Numbered from the stretch's first letter, positions 22,879-31,900 are shown. The stretch is DNA of 64,000 bases from Streptococcus equi subsp. equi (GCA_900637675.1 LR134389.1:1240001-1304000); one strand, 5' to 3'. A program made the numbers and translations. The notes: generated from the sequence alone by a model not told the origin.

Positions 22879-23742
22879 TTAGTGACTGTTTAAAATCGCC
22901 TTTGCTATACTTCCGGATTTCATCATCATTACTCCAAGAATCAATCCATATGCCAATACCTGTAAAATACTTGTGTGGATATCCGTAAAGTTTACGGTTT
23001 TGACTAAGACTGCGTAAATTCCAAAAAATATTAGGATGAAAAGTCCCTGAAGTCCAAGGGCAAATAGACTTTTTATATAGTTTGTTCCGATATTTGACCA
23101 TTCTTTATTTCCCATCGTAGAAAATGGAATTGCCGCAACAGAGCAATAGATATATATCTCAATCATTCTTCCATATAGGATTACAGTGATTAAGATTGAT
23201 AGAATCGTTAAAGAAAATTTAACTAATCCCGTCTCCAGTGCAATCCCAATGAGTGTTCCAAGTTCCTTTGTTTTAAGGGCTTCTACCATAGCATCAAAAT
23301 TTCCCGGTGTGATATTCGCACTTGTCCCCACAACACCTGCTGCCTTTCCTATCATGGACTGTGCCACATCAAAGACTGCCATTGAAAAATCAAACGCATG
23401 AGACACAAGCCATACAGCTATCCACATTTTAATAATGTACTTAAAAAATTCAAAGGTATCCGTATCGTGCATAGAATTTTTTCTCATTACCACCTGAATC
23501 AGTTCTATGCAAAGTATTGCGGTTAGAATTATCGCTGCTATGGGTAAAACAACATTGGTATTGATTGATTTAATGAAGGTGAAGACCTCCGAGTTCCAAG
23601 AACTCGGAGTCTTTCCCACTTCTCCTGCAACGGTTCCTACTTTATCATTAATATCCACAAGCATTGCAGAAAGATTATCTTTAATAATATCAATCATAAT
23701 ATCCTTGAAAAACTCTTCTATCTTTCCAAATAAATCAAACAT
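22879..23742 (-). CDS. VirB6/TrbL-like polytopic conjugation protein
   Basis: 287 residues with about six membrane segments, including 'VVLPIAAIILTAILCIELIQ', 'FSLTILSILITVILYG' and 'LGLQGLFILIFFGIYAVLV'. The N-terminal soluble part and the spacing of helices match the VirB6-like protein (CD0411-type) that follows Maff2 in clostridial ICEs. It would form part of the inner-membrane channel. It begins exactly where Maff2 ends (TAATG-type overlap). Confidence 0.85.
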   Translation of the reverse strand: MFDLFGKIEEFFKDIMIDIIKDNLSAMLVDINDKVGTVAGEVGKTPSSWNSEVFTFIKSINTNVVLPIAAIILTAILCIELIQVVMRKNSMHDTDTFEFFKYIIKMWIAVWLVSHAFDFSMAVFDVAQSMIGKAAGVVGTSANITPGNFDAMVEALKTKELGTLIGIALETGLVKFSLTILSILITVILYGRMIEIYIYCSVAAIPFSTMGNKEWSNIGTNYIKSLFALGLQGLFILIFFGIYAVLVKTVNFTDIHTSILQVLAYGLILGVMMMKSGSIAKAILNSH

Positions 23743-23957
23743 TATCTCAAGACATTAGCAAGTAGCGGAATTAGTTTCAGCCCTATTAAAACAATTCCTC
23801 CACCGCTCATCAATTGCTTGATTCCTTGCGACTTGGCACCGGGATTATCTGATCCGTATCCTTCAAGTAAGTTGATAACTCCCCATGCACCAAGTCCTGC
23901 ACCGATTGCCATAACCAAAATTTTAAGCACATTTACTGCCTGTACAAAAAAATCCAT
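23742..23957 (-). CDS. Maff2-family small membrane protein
   Basis: 71 residues with two hydrophobic helices separated by a short loop ('LEGYGSDNPGAKSQGIKQLM'). The glycine-rich 'AIGAGLGAWGVINLL' is the family signature. Maff2 proteins precede the VirB6-like gene in this ICE type and have a size and topology like VirB2 pilins, so a pilus or channel role is often supposed; that is inference. A GAGGAGG ribosome site lies 8 bases upstream of ATG 23957. Confidence 0.88.
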   Translation of the reverse strand: MDFFVQAVNVLKILVMAIGAGLGAWGVINLLEGYGSDNPGAKSQGIKQLMSGGGIVLIGLKLIPLLANVLR

Positions 23958-23978
23958 AATTTATTCCTCCTCATTATT

Positions 23979-24095
23979 TTACTTATTTTCATAAAAAAAC
24001 GACTGGAAATCTTCTCTTCCAATCGTTAAACTTTTGCTATTCAATTTTCTTAAAGTTGGACTTCTTATCCTTATTGATTTTATTATATTTTTCAT
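23979..24095 (-). CDS. Possible 38-residue basic peptide upstream of Maff2
   Basis: ATG 24095 opens a 38-codon frame, with only a weak ribosome site (GATGGG). The product starts MKNIIKSIRIRSPTLRKL and is basic, with no membrane segment. Its last codons fall inside a hairpin followed by a T run, so the same DNA could instead be a terminator with a chance open frame. I do not recognise it. Confidence 0.3.
   Translation of the reverse strand: MKNIIKSIRIRSPTLRKLNSKSLTIGREDFQSFFYENK
23994..24029 (-). terminator. Hairpin plus T-run upstream of Maff2
   Basis: The arms AACGATTGGAA and TTCCAGTCGTT (minus strand) pair over 11 bases with one G-T, followed by seven T. It would stop transcription arriving from the bacteriocin side before the transfer block, unless it is part of the small open frame that covers it. 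Confidence 0.5.
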
Positions 24096-24230
24096 TTTAT
24101 TTATCCCATCTCTCTTTTAAATTAATGTCTATTATTTTTAGAAATATACATCTTACATTTACACTTCCAAGTATCTTTTTTCATAATATTTTATAGCTTA
24201 ATTTCACTTTCATTATTTTATGCTTTATAT

Positions 24231-24264
24231 AAAAAAGAGGATTTACACATTAGTATAAATCCTC
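24231..24264 (-). terminator. Terminator of the bacteriocin cassette
   Basis: Perfect 9-bp arms (GAGGATTTA / TAAATCCTC at 24237-24245 and 24256-24264), followed on the minus strand by six T. It lies about 50 bases after the last gene of the cassette. The stretch from here to 24096 shows no gene. Confidence 0.8.
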
Positions 24265-24314
24265 CCCTAACAATAAATTATTATTTTACAACTTTTATTA
24301 CAAATATTGTATTT

Positions 24315-24911
24315 TTAATCATTAAATACAAGCCAACTATCTATTTTATCTTTTGGTTTTTCCCAACTTACAATAACACGTACTCCTTTCATCTCCGTAC
24401 CGGAAATGCCTAAATTTCCGCCTTTTCCTAATAAATATAATGTATATTGCGAATCAGTATTTGCTTCATAAGAGCCCTTGATAAATTTTTCATCTGTACT
24501 AACTTTCCAATCATCTAACCTAGGAATACTAATTTTTATATCTGTTTTTTGAGCAGCTATATCCAAGGATATTTCTCCTTCTTTTATTTCCCTTATACTT
24601 ACTTCTTTATTTTCTTTTAAATCTATTTCCCCTGACTTTGCTATGATTCCATCTTTAGATACTACAAAAACAATAGCTTTGCCTTGTTTTTCTTTGATTA
24701 GGTCTTTTGGAAAATAAAATTTTTCTCCATTTGTTCTATTCAAAATACATTTATTTCCCATCGCAATACCCACTGTATCTATTTTTTCTTTTGTTTCATT
24801 TTTTACTGTAAATGCAACATCAATATCATCACTATTTCTGTTCATGTAAAAGAATAAACCACAAATACACAGTACTATAACCGGTACTAATAAAGCAATC
24901 TTCCTTTTCAT
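24315..24911 (-). CDS. Exported or membrane-anchored protein of the bacteriocin cassette
   Basis: 198 residues. A single N-terminal hydrophobic segment ('IALLVPVIVLCICGLFFYM') leads into an extracellular domain that looks beta-rich, with repeated alternating hydrophobic/charged strands. There is a cysteine in the segment but no clear lipobox. It is the last gene of the lactococcin-972-type cassette, and its ATG overlaps the restored stop of the ABC ATPase (ATGA), so it is translationally coupled to the transporter. The position suggests an accessory or immunity function, but no family is recognised. Confidence 0.65.
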   Translation of the reverse strand: MKRKIALLVPVIVLCICGLFFYMNRNSDDIDVAFTVKNETKEKIDTVGIAMGNKCILNRTNGEKFYFPKDLIKEKQGKAIVFVVSKDGIIAKSGEIDLKENKEVSIREIKEGEISLDIAAQKTDIKISIPRLDDWKVSTDEKFIKGSYEANTDSQYTLYLLGKGGNLGISGTEMKGVRVIVSWEKPKDKIDSWLVFND

Positions 24912-25581
24912 CTCAACACCTCCCTTATAGCTGACTTTTCAATAATATAATTCTTATGTGCTACTTTTTCAAAATCCTTATCATGACTTACAACTACGAT
25001 TGTCTTACCTTCATCATTTAATCTAATAAGTGTATCGATTACAATTTTTTATTCTCATAATCAAGAGAACCTGTCGGTTCATCCGCCAACATAATTTCAA
25101 ACGGTTTTATCATATTTCTTGCAAGAGCTACCCTTTGCTGTTCTCCACCTGAAAGTTCATAAACCTTCGATTTTAATTTGTCTGAAATGCCCATTTTATT
25201 CAAGGCAGCTTCTATAAGATTTTTCTTATTTTTTTCTTGATTGTATTTTGCAGCAAGCATCATATTTTCCTCAACCGTCATTTTTTCCACCAAAGCAAAA
25301 TTTTGAAATAAATAAGCAATTTTTTCTCTGCGTAATAGCTCTCCTACTTTAGGAGCTTTTATAGGATCTCGATTTGAAAAACAGGTTACACTACCACTAT
25401 CATAATTTTCTAATGTCCCAATTATATTTAAAAGTGTTGTTTTTCCTCCTCCACTTTTCCCAAAGATACAAACAAAATCTCCTTTATAAATATCCAAACT
25501 AATATTTTCCAAAATACTGTGTTCTCCATATTTCTTAGAGACATTTCTTAAGGTTATTTGCAATTCCTTTTCATTTTGCAT
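24908..25581 (-). CDS. ABC transporter ATPase of the bacteriocin cassette, frameshifted near the C-terminus
   Basis: The open part (25039-25581, 180 residues) carries Walker A 'GKSGGGKTT', Q-loop, signature 'YELSGGEQQRVALARNM' and Walker B 'IMLADEPTGSLD', the MacB/LolD-like class that works with large two-part permeases. The frame ends at 'ENKKL' because a T/A run at 25045-25050 has six bases. With seven it continues through the H-loop 'TIVVVSHD' to a stop at 24908, giving 224 residues. The missing histidine switch would inactivate the protein if the deletion were real. The gene starts directly after the permease stop. Confidence 0.85.
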
Positions 25582-27750
25582 TTAACAACCCTCCTTTAAC
25601 CTAAGTACAATGCTTCTTTCACTTTTCTTTAGTTGTAAAATTTCTATGCCAAAACATATAAAGCTTCCACAAATACCTATTATTAAACTAATCAAAAGTT
25701 TAGACATACTCCAACCATCTCTTGGTATAAACAGTCCAACATCGCTTATTACTCCTGTTACCATAATAACCATAAATAAAATAATAATACTTATGATATA
25801 ACCAACGATATTTCCAATAATTTTCTTATGATGTATATCAAAAAATCCATATCCCAACAACCTAGAAACATCTATTCGTTGTCCATGATTATAAAAATAT
25901 GTTTCTTTATCTATTTTTAATAACGTTGCTAAAATAACAATAGATAAGACGAGACCAATAACATATATACTTGCCTCCATCTTATATTCGTCTATTCTTG
26001 AAACTATATCATCGTAAACTGAGCTGATATAGAGTATAAACGGCTCAGATTCTGTTTCTTCAATTATGTCCTTCAAACTCTCGTATGCCCTACTAGGCTC
26101 TTTAACATATGGATGTAGCTGCCCATTTACTAAAGATGATAGTTTGATTCCGTGATCTGGGAGTAATTCTTTCCCATTTACTGCTACCAAAACATAATTT
26201 TTCAAGTTTGCTTCATCAATTCTTTTGCCACTATCAAAAGAAAATACACTTTGATTATCTTTCAGCCTTACATATGTTTCTATAATTGTACCTTGTTTTT
26301 TTATATTTTGAAAAATATGATCTTCGTGAATTTTTTCTTTGTCAAGTTCAGTAATTTTAACATCTTCTGGAACAAAAACAATCCACTCATTTTCATGTAT
26401 TTTATATTGTTCTATTTTATTCGTATCTTTATCTAAGAGATTAGCAATATGTAAATAATTTTTATTTACATAGGCATAATTACCTTGAAAAGGTTGTTGA
26501 TTTAGATACTCCTCATCATCATTCATTCCCTCTTTTCTAACGTTTGGGGCATTAAATAATATTGCTCCACTATCGTCCAAACTATTCCATAAGTTATTCA
26601 GCTTTGGAATAACAATTTCATGGAACTTATCATCATCTTTTTCATAACTCCAAGACCATGCACAAGCCATATTTGCATAATACTTTGAGCTTTCCCAAGT
26701 TGGAATGTATTGTCTCATACTCAAGTAATCAGTGAGTCCTAAAATACTTACAATTGCTAGATAAAGAACCATAACAATCGACCCTGTTTTTATAAAAAAA
26801 GAACTTCTATGATAACTTCTTCTATAACCTTTCAATAAGGCAATAACATTAATTCCTTTTAATTTGAGATAAATCAATATAAACTCTATTGATATTAGAC
26901 CTCCTATTATAAAAGCAACTAAAATAAGTATTGTTTTCATTGATATCATAAATCCTAAAATATCACTAGGAGCAACTAAATATTCTATAATTCCAATCGT
27001 CAGTACAAGTCCCACTATTGCTGGTATTGCAAGAATATTTAAAACCTTAGCAATAGCTAAAGTTAATTCGTCGCATCCTAGTAAAATTGATATCGATAAT
27101 TCCTTTGAAAGCATCCCATTATAAATAATTAGACAAAAGACAGTAGCTACAAATATAATAAAAATCGTAAGCATATATAGATATGCTTGTTTCTGTGTGA
27201 ATTCACTAGAAACAATAAAATCCGGATTAACCACGACTTCTGTTTTTAATTTTTCATTTTGATTTATTTCTTCAATAAACTTATTAATATTTTCTTCCGT
27301 CCCTCTTACATGATAATCCCCATTAACTTTTTCCTTGTTGACGTTTTCAAAAGGAATTAAGCTTATATCTTTTGATGTCAGCAAACTCATTGATTTTACA
27401 TTCTCAAAATCATTCAATTTGTCTTTGCTATCAGCAATAGATATATTTCTAAAAGATTTCTTGAACCATTCAGAATCATTTAGATGAATGTAAATCTTCA
27501 TTTTTTGTTTATCAAATCTACTATTCTTAGGAATATATTCTTCCTTTATGAAGCTTAAATCATTTTTATTAGCTATTTTCTGCAATTCAATTATTGTTTT
27601 ATCAGCTATTTCTGGCTTTGTTACAATGTTTACAGTAGTATTAAACTCTTTTATGAATATATTTAAAAACATGCCGTCTGAATAGAAAAACTTTCCTATA
27701 CCAATCACTATAATTAGTAAAATTGCCAATATACCCACTGTTTTTTTCAT
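25582..27750 (-). CDS. Bacteriocin-associated integral membrane protein (DUF1430-like permease)
   Basis: 722 residues. An N-terminal membrane segment is followed by a large extracellular domain (about 30-190), then a group of helices around 195-340, a second extracellular domain (about 350-580) and terminal helices. This is the 'bacteriocin-associated integral membrane protein' that accompanies lactococcin-972-like peptides, an FtsX/MacB-like topology. Together with the ATPase downstream it probably forms an immunity or export system; which one is not settled for this family. It lies about 110 bases downstream of the precursor gene. Confidence 0.85.
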   Translation of the reverse strand: MKKTVGILAILLIIVIGIGKFFYSDGMFLNIFIKEFNTTVNIVTKPEIADKTIIELQKIANKNDLSFIKEEYIPKNSRFDKQKMKIYIHLNDSEWFKKSFRNISIADSKDKLNDFENVKSMSLLTSKDISLIPFENVNKEKVNGDYHVRGTEENINKFIEEINQNEKLKTEVVVNPDFIVSSEFTQKQAYLYMLTIFIIFVATVFCLIIYNGMLSKELSISILLGCDELTLAIAKVLNILAIPAIVGLVLTIGIIEYLVAPSDILGFMISMKTILILVAFIIGGLISIEFILIYLKLKGINVIALLKGYRRSYHRSSFFIKTGSIVMVLYLAIVSILGLTDYLSMRQYIPTWESSKYYANMACAWSWSYEKDDDKFHEIVIPKLNNLWNSLDDSGAILFNAPNVRKEGMNDDEEYLNQQPFQGNYAYVNKNYLHIANLLDKDTNKIEQYKIHENEWIVFVPEDVKITELDKEKIHEDHIFQNIKKQGTIIETYVRLKDNQSVFSFDSGKRIDEANLKNYVLVAVNGKELLPDHGIKLSSLVNGQLHPYVKEPSRAYESLKDIIEETESEPFILYISSVYDDIVSRIDEYKMEASIYVIGLVLSIVILATLLKIDKETYFYNHGQRIDVSRLLGYGFFDIHHKKIIGNIVGYIISIIILFMVIMVTGVISDVGLFIPRDGWSMSKLLISLIIGICGSFICFGIEILQLKKSERSIVLRLKEGC

Positions 27751-27857
27751 TCTGTATCATCTCCAACTTTATAAAAATAGCGAGTATGAGTAATGCCACA
27801 ATGCTAAAATAACAACGTGGCACCGCTCAAACTCGTTCAACTATTTTTTATTTATTG

Positions 27858-28241
27858 TTATTTAACATCAGCCCAAGCCCTATTACCACTTAAAGCTTTT
27901 TCCCAAGAAGCTTCTGCTCTACTTCCAGCGCTTGTCCAACCCGAATAAGAGAATTGACCACCAGCACCTTGTACTGTAGTTTTATGTGTTTTATTATTGT
28001 GATCGTATTTAGACCAAACATATCGACTACCTACACCATGTCTCCATTTTCCACCTAAAAAACTTTTCCATCCGCTATCATAACTGAACAACTTTGGCTG
28101 AGTATAATCTTCTTCAAATACTTCCACCTCATAACCAAGACCTTCAACATATGGCAAGTTTGTTTCTTCTGCTGCAAATGCTGGTACAGATGATGCTAAC
28201 ATCAAACCTGTTAATAATACTAATGACAATGCTTTTTTCAT
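27858..28241 (-). CDS. Lactococcin 972 family bacteriocin precursor
   Basis: 127 residues. A typical Sec signal peptide (1-23, 'ALSLVLLTGLMLASSVPAFA') is followed by an acidic stretch and a Trp/Gly/His-rich mature domain: 'GGKWRHGVGSRYVWSKYDHN', 'VQGAGGQFSYSGWTSAG' and 'ALSGNRAWADV' match the conserved pattern of the lactococcin 972 family, which binds lipid II and blocks septum formation in lactococci. The precursor is longer than Lcn972 itself, with about 35 extra residues between signal and conserved domain. It is followed by its DUF1430 permease and ABC ATPase. Confidence 0.88.
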   Translation of the reverse strand: MKKALSLVLLTGLMLASSVPAFAAEETNLPYVEGLGYEVEVFEEDYTQPKLFSYDSGWKSFLGGKWRHGVGSRYVWSKYDHNNKTHKTTVQGAGGQFSYSGWTSAGSRAEASWEKALSGNRAWADVK

Positions 28242-28315
28242 GATAAATTCTCCTCTCTCAAATACTTAAATTTTTGTAAAATTTTTCTTCCGAATAAAGT
28301 TTCCCAAAACTCTAC

Positions 28316-28357
28316 TCAATCTCCGTTCCTATACCTATGAGGATTATTGTAATTCAT
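28316..28357 (-). CDS. Possible 13-codon leader ORF before the bacteriocin gene
   Basis: A very strong ribosome site (GGAGGTGG) six bases before ATG 28357 opens a 13-codon frame (MNYNNPHRYRNGD) ending at TGA 28316, about 75 bases upstream of the bacteriocin start. It could be a leader peptide or only a remnant; nothing else supports it. Confidence 0.3.
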   Translation of the reverse strand: MNYNNPHRYRNGD

Positions 28358-28429
28358 AAAACTCCACCTCCATTTTATATATTTATAATCACAGATGCTT
28401 ATTCAAATTAATAATTCCTTTCAAATATA

Positions 28430-28467
28430 AAAGAGCTATCCTTACTCACATTATAGAATAGCTCTTT
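28430..28467 (-). terminator. Terminator after the truncated sensor kinase
   Basis: Perfect 10-bp arms (AAAGAGCTAT / ATAGCTCTTT) followed by T residues on the minus strand. It separates the kinase remnant from the bacteriocin operon, which therefore needs its own promoter in 28,260-28,430. Confidence 0.8.
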
Positions 28468-28517
28468 GCTTTATACTTAACGGTATCTTTGAATAATTCT
28501 TGCGTTTTCTTTGCGAT

Positions 28518-29137
28518 TTAATTTAATCTATATGGAAGTATTACTTTAGCACAAACTCTTTTATTCTCCTCTCCAATTTCAAAATTTCCACCCAAGTGTT
28601 TTACAATGTCATTTACAATTGTAAGTCCAAGTCCCGATCCATTATTGCTTATTCGTCTTGATAAATCTCCCCTATAAAACTTTGAAGTAACCATATTCCA
28701 ATTCACATTTAAATTTGGAGAAACATCGTTTATAACACTTATTTTTAACATTCCATTTATTTCCTCAACATTTATATTGATGCTTGTTCCTTTCACAGAA
28801 TAATTAACTGCATTTGTAATTAGATTCTCCATTATTCTAAGTAAAAGTTGTGGTTCCGTTTTAATCTTACTGTTTTCCAAATCTAAAAACTCCAAAATTA
28901 AAAGATGATCTTTTATAGATAAGCTTTTTTCTTCTTCCCACTGGCTAAAAAAAATTTTTATATCTACATCCATTAAATTTAGTGGAATTTCATTTAAATT
29001 GAATTTTAAATATGAAAAAAATCTTCACTTAAACGATTTAAATATTTTATGTTCTCATATATAACATCAACAAACTTATTTTTTTGTTCTTCAGAAAGAT
29101 TTTTTTCGTCTTTTAATAGTGTTATATAACCTATCAT
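28518..29137 (-). pseudogene. Sensor histidine kinase, 5' half lost to an IS scar
   Basis: The open part 28518-28973 encodes the HATPase_c domain: N box 'LITNAVNYS', G1-like 'NNGSGLGLTIVNDIVKHLGG'. One base restored at the A/T run 29015-29021 extends it to 'MIGYITLLKDEKNLS', which in this kinase class directly follows the phosphoacceptor histidine box. At that point, 29138, the sequence becomes the terminal inverted repeat of an IS3-type element, so the sensor region and the catalytic histidine are missing. No response regulator is present. It probably once regulated the adjacent bacteriocin cassette. Confidence 0.8.
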
Positions 29138-29240
29138 ATGTACTGACCCCCAAAAGTTGGACACGACATATTAGTGAAAGGATTTAGTTCTGTATTGCAC
29201 AGGGCTAAGTCCTTTTAGCTTTGCTTTAATGCGTTTGTTG
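29138..29240 (-). mobile_element. IS3-family terminal remnant (about 100 bp)
   Basis: This segment closely matches the left end of the complete IS at 47638: terminal TGTACTG-CCCC-AAAAGTTG repeat, the shared stretch GAAAGGATTTAGTTCTGTAT and the last codons of its orfB ('[13 protein letters not shown]', still readable here). The outer end abuts the kinase remnant. The inner end passes straight into the BRO gene. Everything else of the IS is gone. Confidence 0.85.
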
Positions 29241-29895
29241 TTGTGGCTTCTGCAAGCATATTAAGAACTATTTCAAGAGTGGTCATATTATCCCTTAGAT
29301 TTTCCTTTTTCAAACCCTTCAGATTTTTATAACCTCTTGTTGTCATTCCGGACCATGCTTTGGTGATTTCATCAGTAAGAATTGCGTATTCTTTGCCTTT
29401 TTGTATCCCATGGTCATCCCAAGCATCAGTCAGTTCTTTTCTTACCTGAATGGCTTGAAGTCTTTGATTTATCCACTCACGTGTATATCCCTTCTTTAGA
29501 TAAGTTTCTAAGGCTCTGTCAATCGTAAGTTCAGGATCGATAATTTCATCAATTCGTTCTTTTCCAACCTCAGCAAGCCATAACTTAAAAGGTTCTGCTT
29601 TAGGGGATGGGATGGACTGGATAATACGGAATATTCCTTGCATATCTGCTACATCAGTTAAACGCATTTTTCCATCTGTTGCTTTCATTTTCAACTGCTT
29701 ACAAATTGTAAGCAGTTCATTTCCTTCTTCTTTTAATCTCTTTTTTAGTACAGCCCAATAGGTACTAGCACCTCTTACGTTTTCTTGTTCTGTCAAAACT
29801 CCAACTACATCGACTACTGAAAAATACCACTCTTCTTTTTCTTCGTCCCAAATGGAGCGTATCTCTTTATTTTCATACAATTTTATTTCGTCCAT
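29215..29895 (-). pseudogene. BRO-N / DinD-like antirepressor protein, 3' end replaced by IS sequence
   Basis: 226 residues. The N-terminal BRO domain ('IRSIWDEEKEEWYFSVVDVV', 'TDVADMQGIFRIIQSIPSPK') and the following 'WLAEVGKERIDEIIDPE' are typical of the Bro-N proteins found in ICEs and prophages. Relatives continue for some 30-50 residues after 'NMLAEATTT', with a Lys/Gly-rich tail. Here the frame enters the IS remnant and ends in 'NALKQS', residues encoded by transposase DNA in another frame. It is therefore a C-terminally truncated chimera. It is likely a regulatory protein, function unknown. Confidence 0.8.
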
Positions 29896-29990
29896 TCTGA
29901 CACCTGCCTCTTTTATATCTTATCCTGTTAAACAGGTCTTTTCCCTTTTTAATACCTTATATTATACCTTAAATTTATAATTTTGTCTTT

Positions 29991-30955
29991 TCACTGACCA
30001 ATATATTCCTTAAAGTAAATTTCCAATGCTTTTTCTATAATTTCTTCTACATCTTCTTTCCTTTCATCATGAAAAAACTTTTATAGACACTCTGAGATAG
30101 TTTGATATTCTGATACTTTTTTACCTTCGTTTTTTTCAAGTTCAGCAAGTATGTTATAACCATCTCTTGATTCAGATCTTCTTGTCTGTTCATCAGATGG
30201 AGTGCTTTGGCATCGCTTGGTTTTAAACTTAGTTCCAATTCTTCGCACTTCTGATACAGATATTCCTGTATTTCTTTGGAAAGATAGGATAAATCTACTG
30301 CCATCGTCAAACCTATTTTATCTTCATCCACATCTTTTTTCCAAGACTTAGATAATTCATTTAATCTTAGGTACCTTGCAATAGATGCCCCTGAAAGATT
30401 ATATTCTTTTCCAAGTGTTTTTCTGCTGTCTATTTTATCTTCCTCTTTACTTTCCTTTTCTATAATTCCCTGATCTAAATTGTTTATCTCCTTTTGCAAA
30501 TCATTTCTCTTGCCCTGACTTGCTATTTTTTCATATCTCATTTTAAGAACAAGGGCTTTTTCCGTCGGCAGTAAATCGGAGAAAGAACGCTGTATAAGGT
30601 TTGTTTCAATTACATAGGTATAGGCTTCTTTATCCGTTAGATTTTCTTTAACAATACAAGGAATACTTTTTATTTTTGTAATTCTTGCTGCATTTACTCT
30701 ATTGTGTCCGGAAAGTATTTCATAGTTGTTATCTTTTTTCAAGACGATAATTGGATTAAGAACTCCGTTTTCCTTAATGCTCTCTACCATATCGTCTAAT
30801 CTCTTACCTGTATATAAAGTAAACGGATGATTATGATAATTTTCAAGCAAATCAAGTTCTATATTCTGTATATTTCCTTGTTCCAAGGCATTTCCATCAT
30901 CAAGCAAAAAATCTACGGCATCGGTGATTTCTCTCTTTAGAAGTTTTTTACTCAT
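29991..30955 (-). CDS. parB: ParB/Spo0J-like partition protein, frameshifted near the C-terminus
   Basis: The start is ATG 30955, overlapping the parA stop (ATGAGTAA). The ParB/sulfiredoxin domain (about 20-120) contains 'YTGKRLDDMVESIKENGVLN' and 'ILSGHNRVNAARI', followed by an HTH region ('SGASIARYLRLNEL'). The frame open to 30047 ends in 'MMKGKKM'. Adding one base to the A/T run 30072-30077 continues it as 'HDERKEDVEEIIEKAL' to TGA 29991, about 321 residues. It works with ParA in segregation or maintenance of the excised ICE. Confidence 0.87.
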
Positions 30956-31724
30956 AGCAGATCTCCTTTGCCAGATTGTCATAGGCAATGTCTACACTAC
31001 TGCCTTTTGCATATTTTTTTATGCTTTGCCCGCTATAGATGGCTTCCCCAACTTTAACTGTTTTCGGAATTTTGGTTTGAAAGACCTTGATTTTCTTTTG
31101 GAACATTTCTTCTACTTGCTCCATCAGTGTTTTGGACAGATTGGTTCTATTCTCACACATGGTTAGTAAAATCCCCTGCACTTTCAGTTTCGGATTCACT
31201 CTCTTTTTTATTTTTTGAACAGTTTTTAAAAGTTCATTGATTCCAACAACTGCGAACAGCTGTGTATCCGCTACTATAAGGACACTGTCTGAGGCACAAA
31301 GAGCATTTATAGTCAAAACACTAAGTGATGGTGATGTATCTATGAGAATATAGTCATAATTCTCTTTTACCCTCCTAATAATTTCCGATAATATACGTTC
31401 ACTTCCTGTTTCTGCTCTCATTTGTGTTTCAACGGCGGATAAGAAAATGCTTGAGGGGATAATATCTATCTCATCATAAGATTTGGTATAGCCCTCTACC
31501 AAATAGCTTTCTTCTTCCTCCAGTTCTACCATTAACAAATGCCCTATGGTTTTTATATTTTCTGTATTTCCCATATCAAAACATCTTGTAAGATTAGCTT
31601 GTGGATCAAGGTCAATGACTAATACTTTTTTCCCCAGTTCTTTTAGTGAATAGGCAAGGTTTAGAGTTGTAGTTGTTTTTCCAACTCCGCCTTTTCGATT
31701 GGCTATGGTTATCACTTCTGCCAT
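30948..31724 (-). CDS. parA: ParA-family ATPase
   Basis: 258 residues. The deviant Walker A 'NRKGGVGKTTTT' at residues 8-19, 'VIDLDPQANLT' and 'ILIDTSPSLSVLTINAL' are classic ParA motifs. No N-terminal DNA-binding extension is present, so it is a short (type Ib-like) ParA. It is the first gene from the right ICE end and is translationally coupled to parB. Such pairs in ICEs stabilise the circular intermediate. Confidence 0.93.
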   Translation of the reverse strand: MAEVITIANRKGGVGKTTTTLNLAYSLKELGKKVLVIDLDPQANLTRCFDMGNTENIKTIGHLLMVELEEEESYLVEGYTKSYDEIDIIPSSIFLSAVETQMRAETGSERILSEIIRRVKENYDYILIDTSPSLSVLTINALCASDSVLIVADTQLFAVVGINELLKTVQKIKKRVNPKLKVQGILLTMCENRTNLSKTLMEQVEEMFQKKIKVFQTKIPKTVKVGEAIYSGQSIKKYAKGSSVDIAYDNLAKEICYE

Positions 31725-31900
31725 AAAGTCCCTCCTTCTTCTCTATACAGAGATTTCATTTTATGCTATACTTTTATATAATTTTAGATATAAAAAAAGA
31801 TGATAGCCTCAATCCATCATCAAGTTTAAAAGTTTTGCGGAAGCCTTTAACCATTGATTTTACTTGGATTTATTGTACTATCATCATTATAGCATTGTCC
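31725..31900 (-). other. ICE right end: no gene, one hairpin terminator
   Basis: The 175 bases between parA and the ABC gene carry no convincing ORF. A hairpin (arms 31799-31804 and 31816-31821) followed by seven T on the minus strand would stop transcripts of the interrupted ABC gene from running into parA. The last ICE bases read AGCATTGTCC on the plus strand. Confidence 0.5.

Larger units (their letters stand above)
1..31900. mobile_element. Right part of an integrative and conjugative element (ICE)
   Basis: An AT-rich block of minus-strand genes with parA-parB at the right end and a type IV secretion module (Maff2, VirB6-like, PrgI, VirB4, CHAP hydrolase, DUF4315/DUF4366), TopB and a giant helicase/methylase. 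This gene order is characteristic of Tn1549/CTn-like elements of Firmicutes. The right boundary is fixed within a few bases of 31,900, because an ABC transporter reading frame stops matching its family in mid Walker A at that point. The left end, recombinase and probably the relaxase lie outside the window. The cargo visible here is a lactococcin-972-type bacteriocin cassette and an AbiE toxin-antitoxin pair. Confidence 0.9.

Noticed and set aside
28261..28515. A response regulator gene beside the kinase remnant
   Set aside because: No reading frame with a receiver or DNA-binding domain exists; the region holds a terminator, a 13-codon ORF and the bacteriocin leader.
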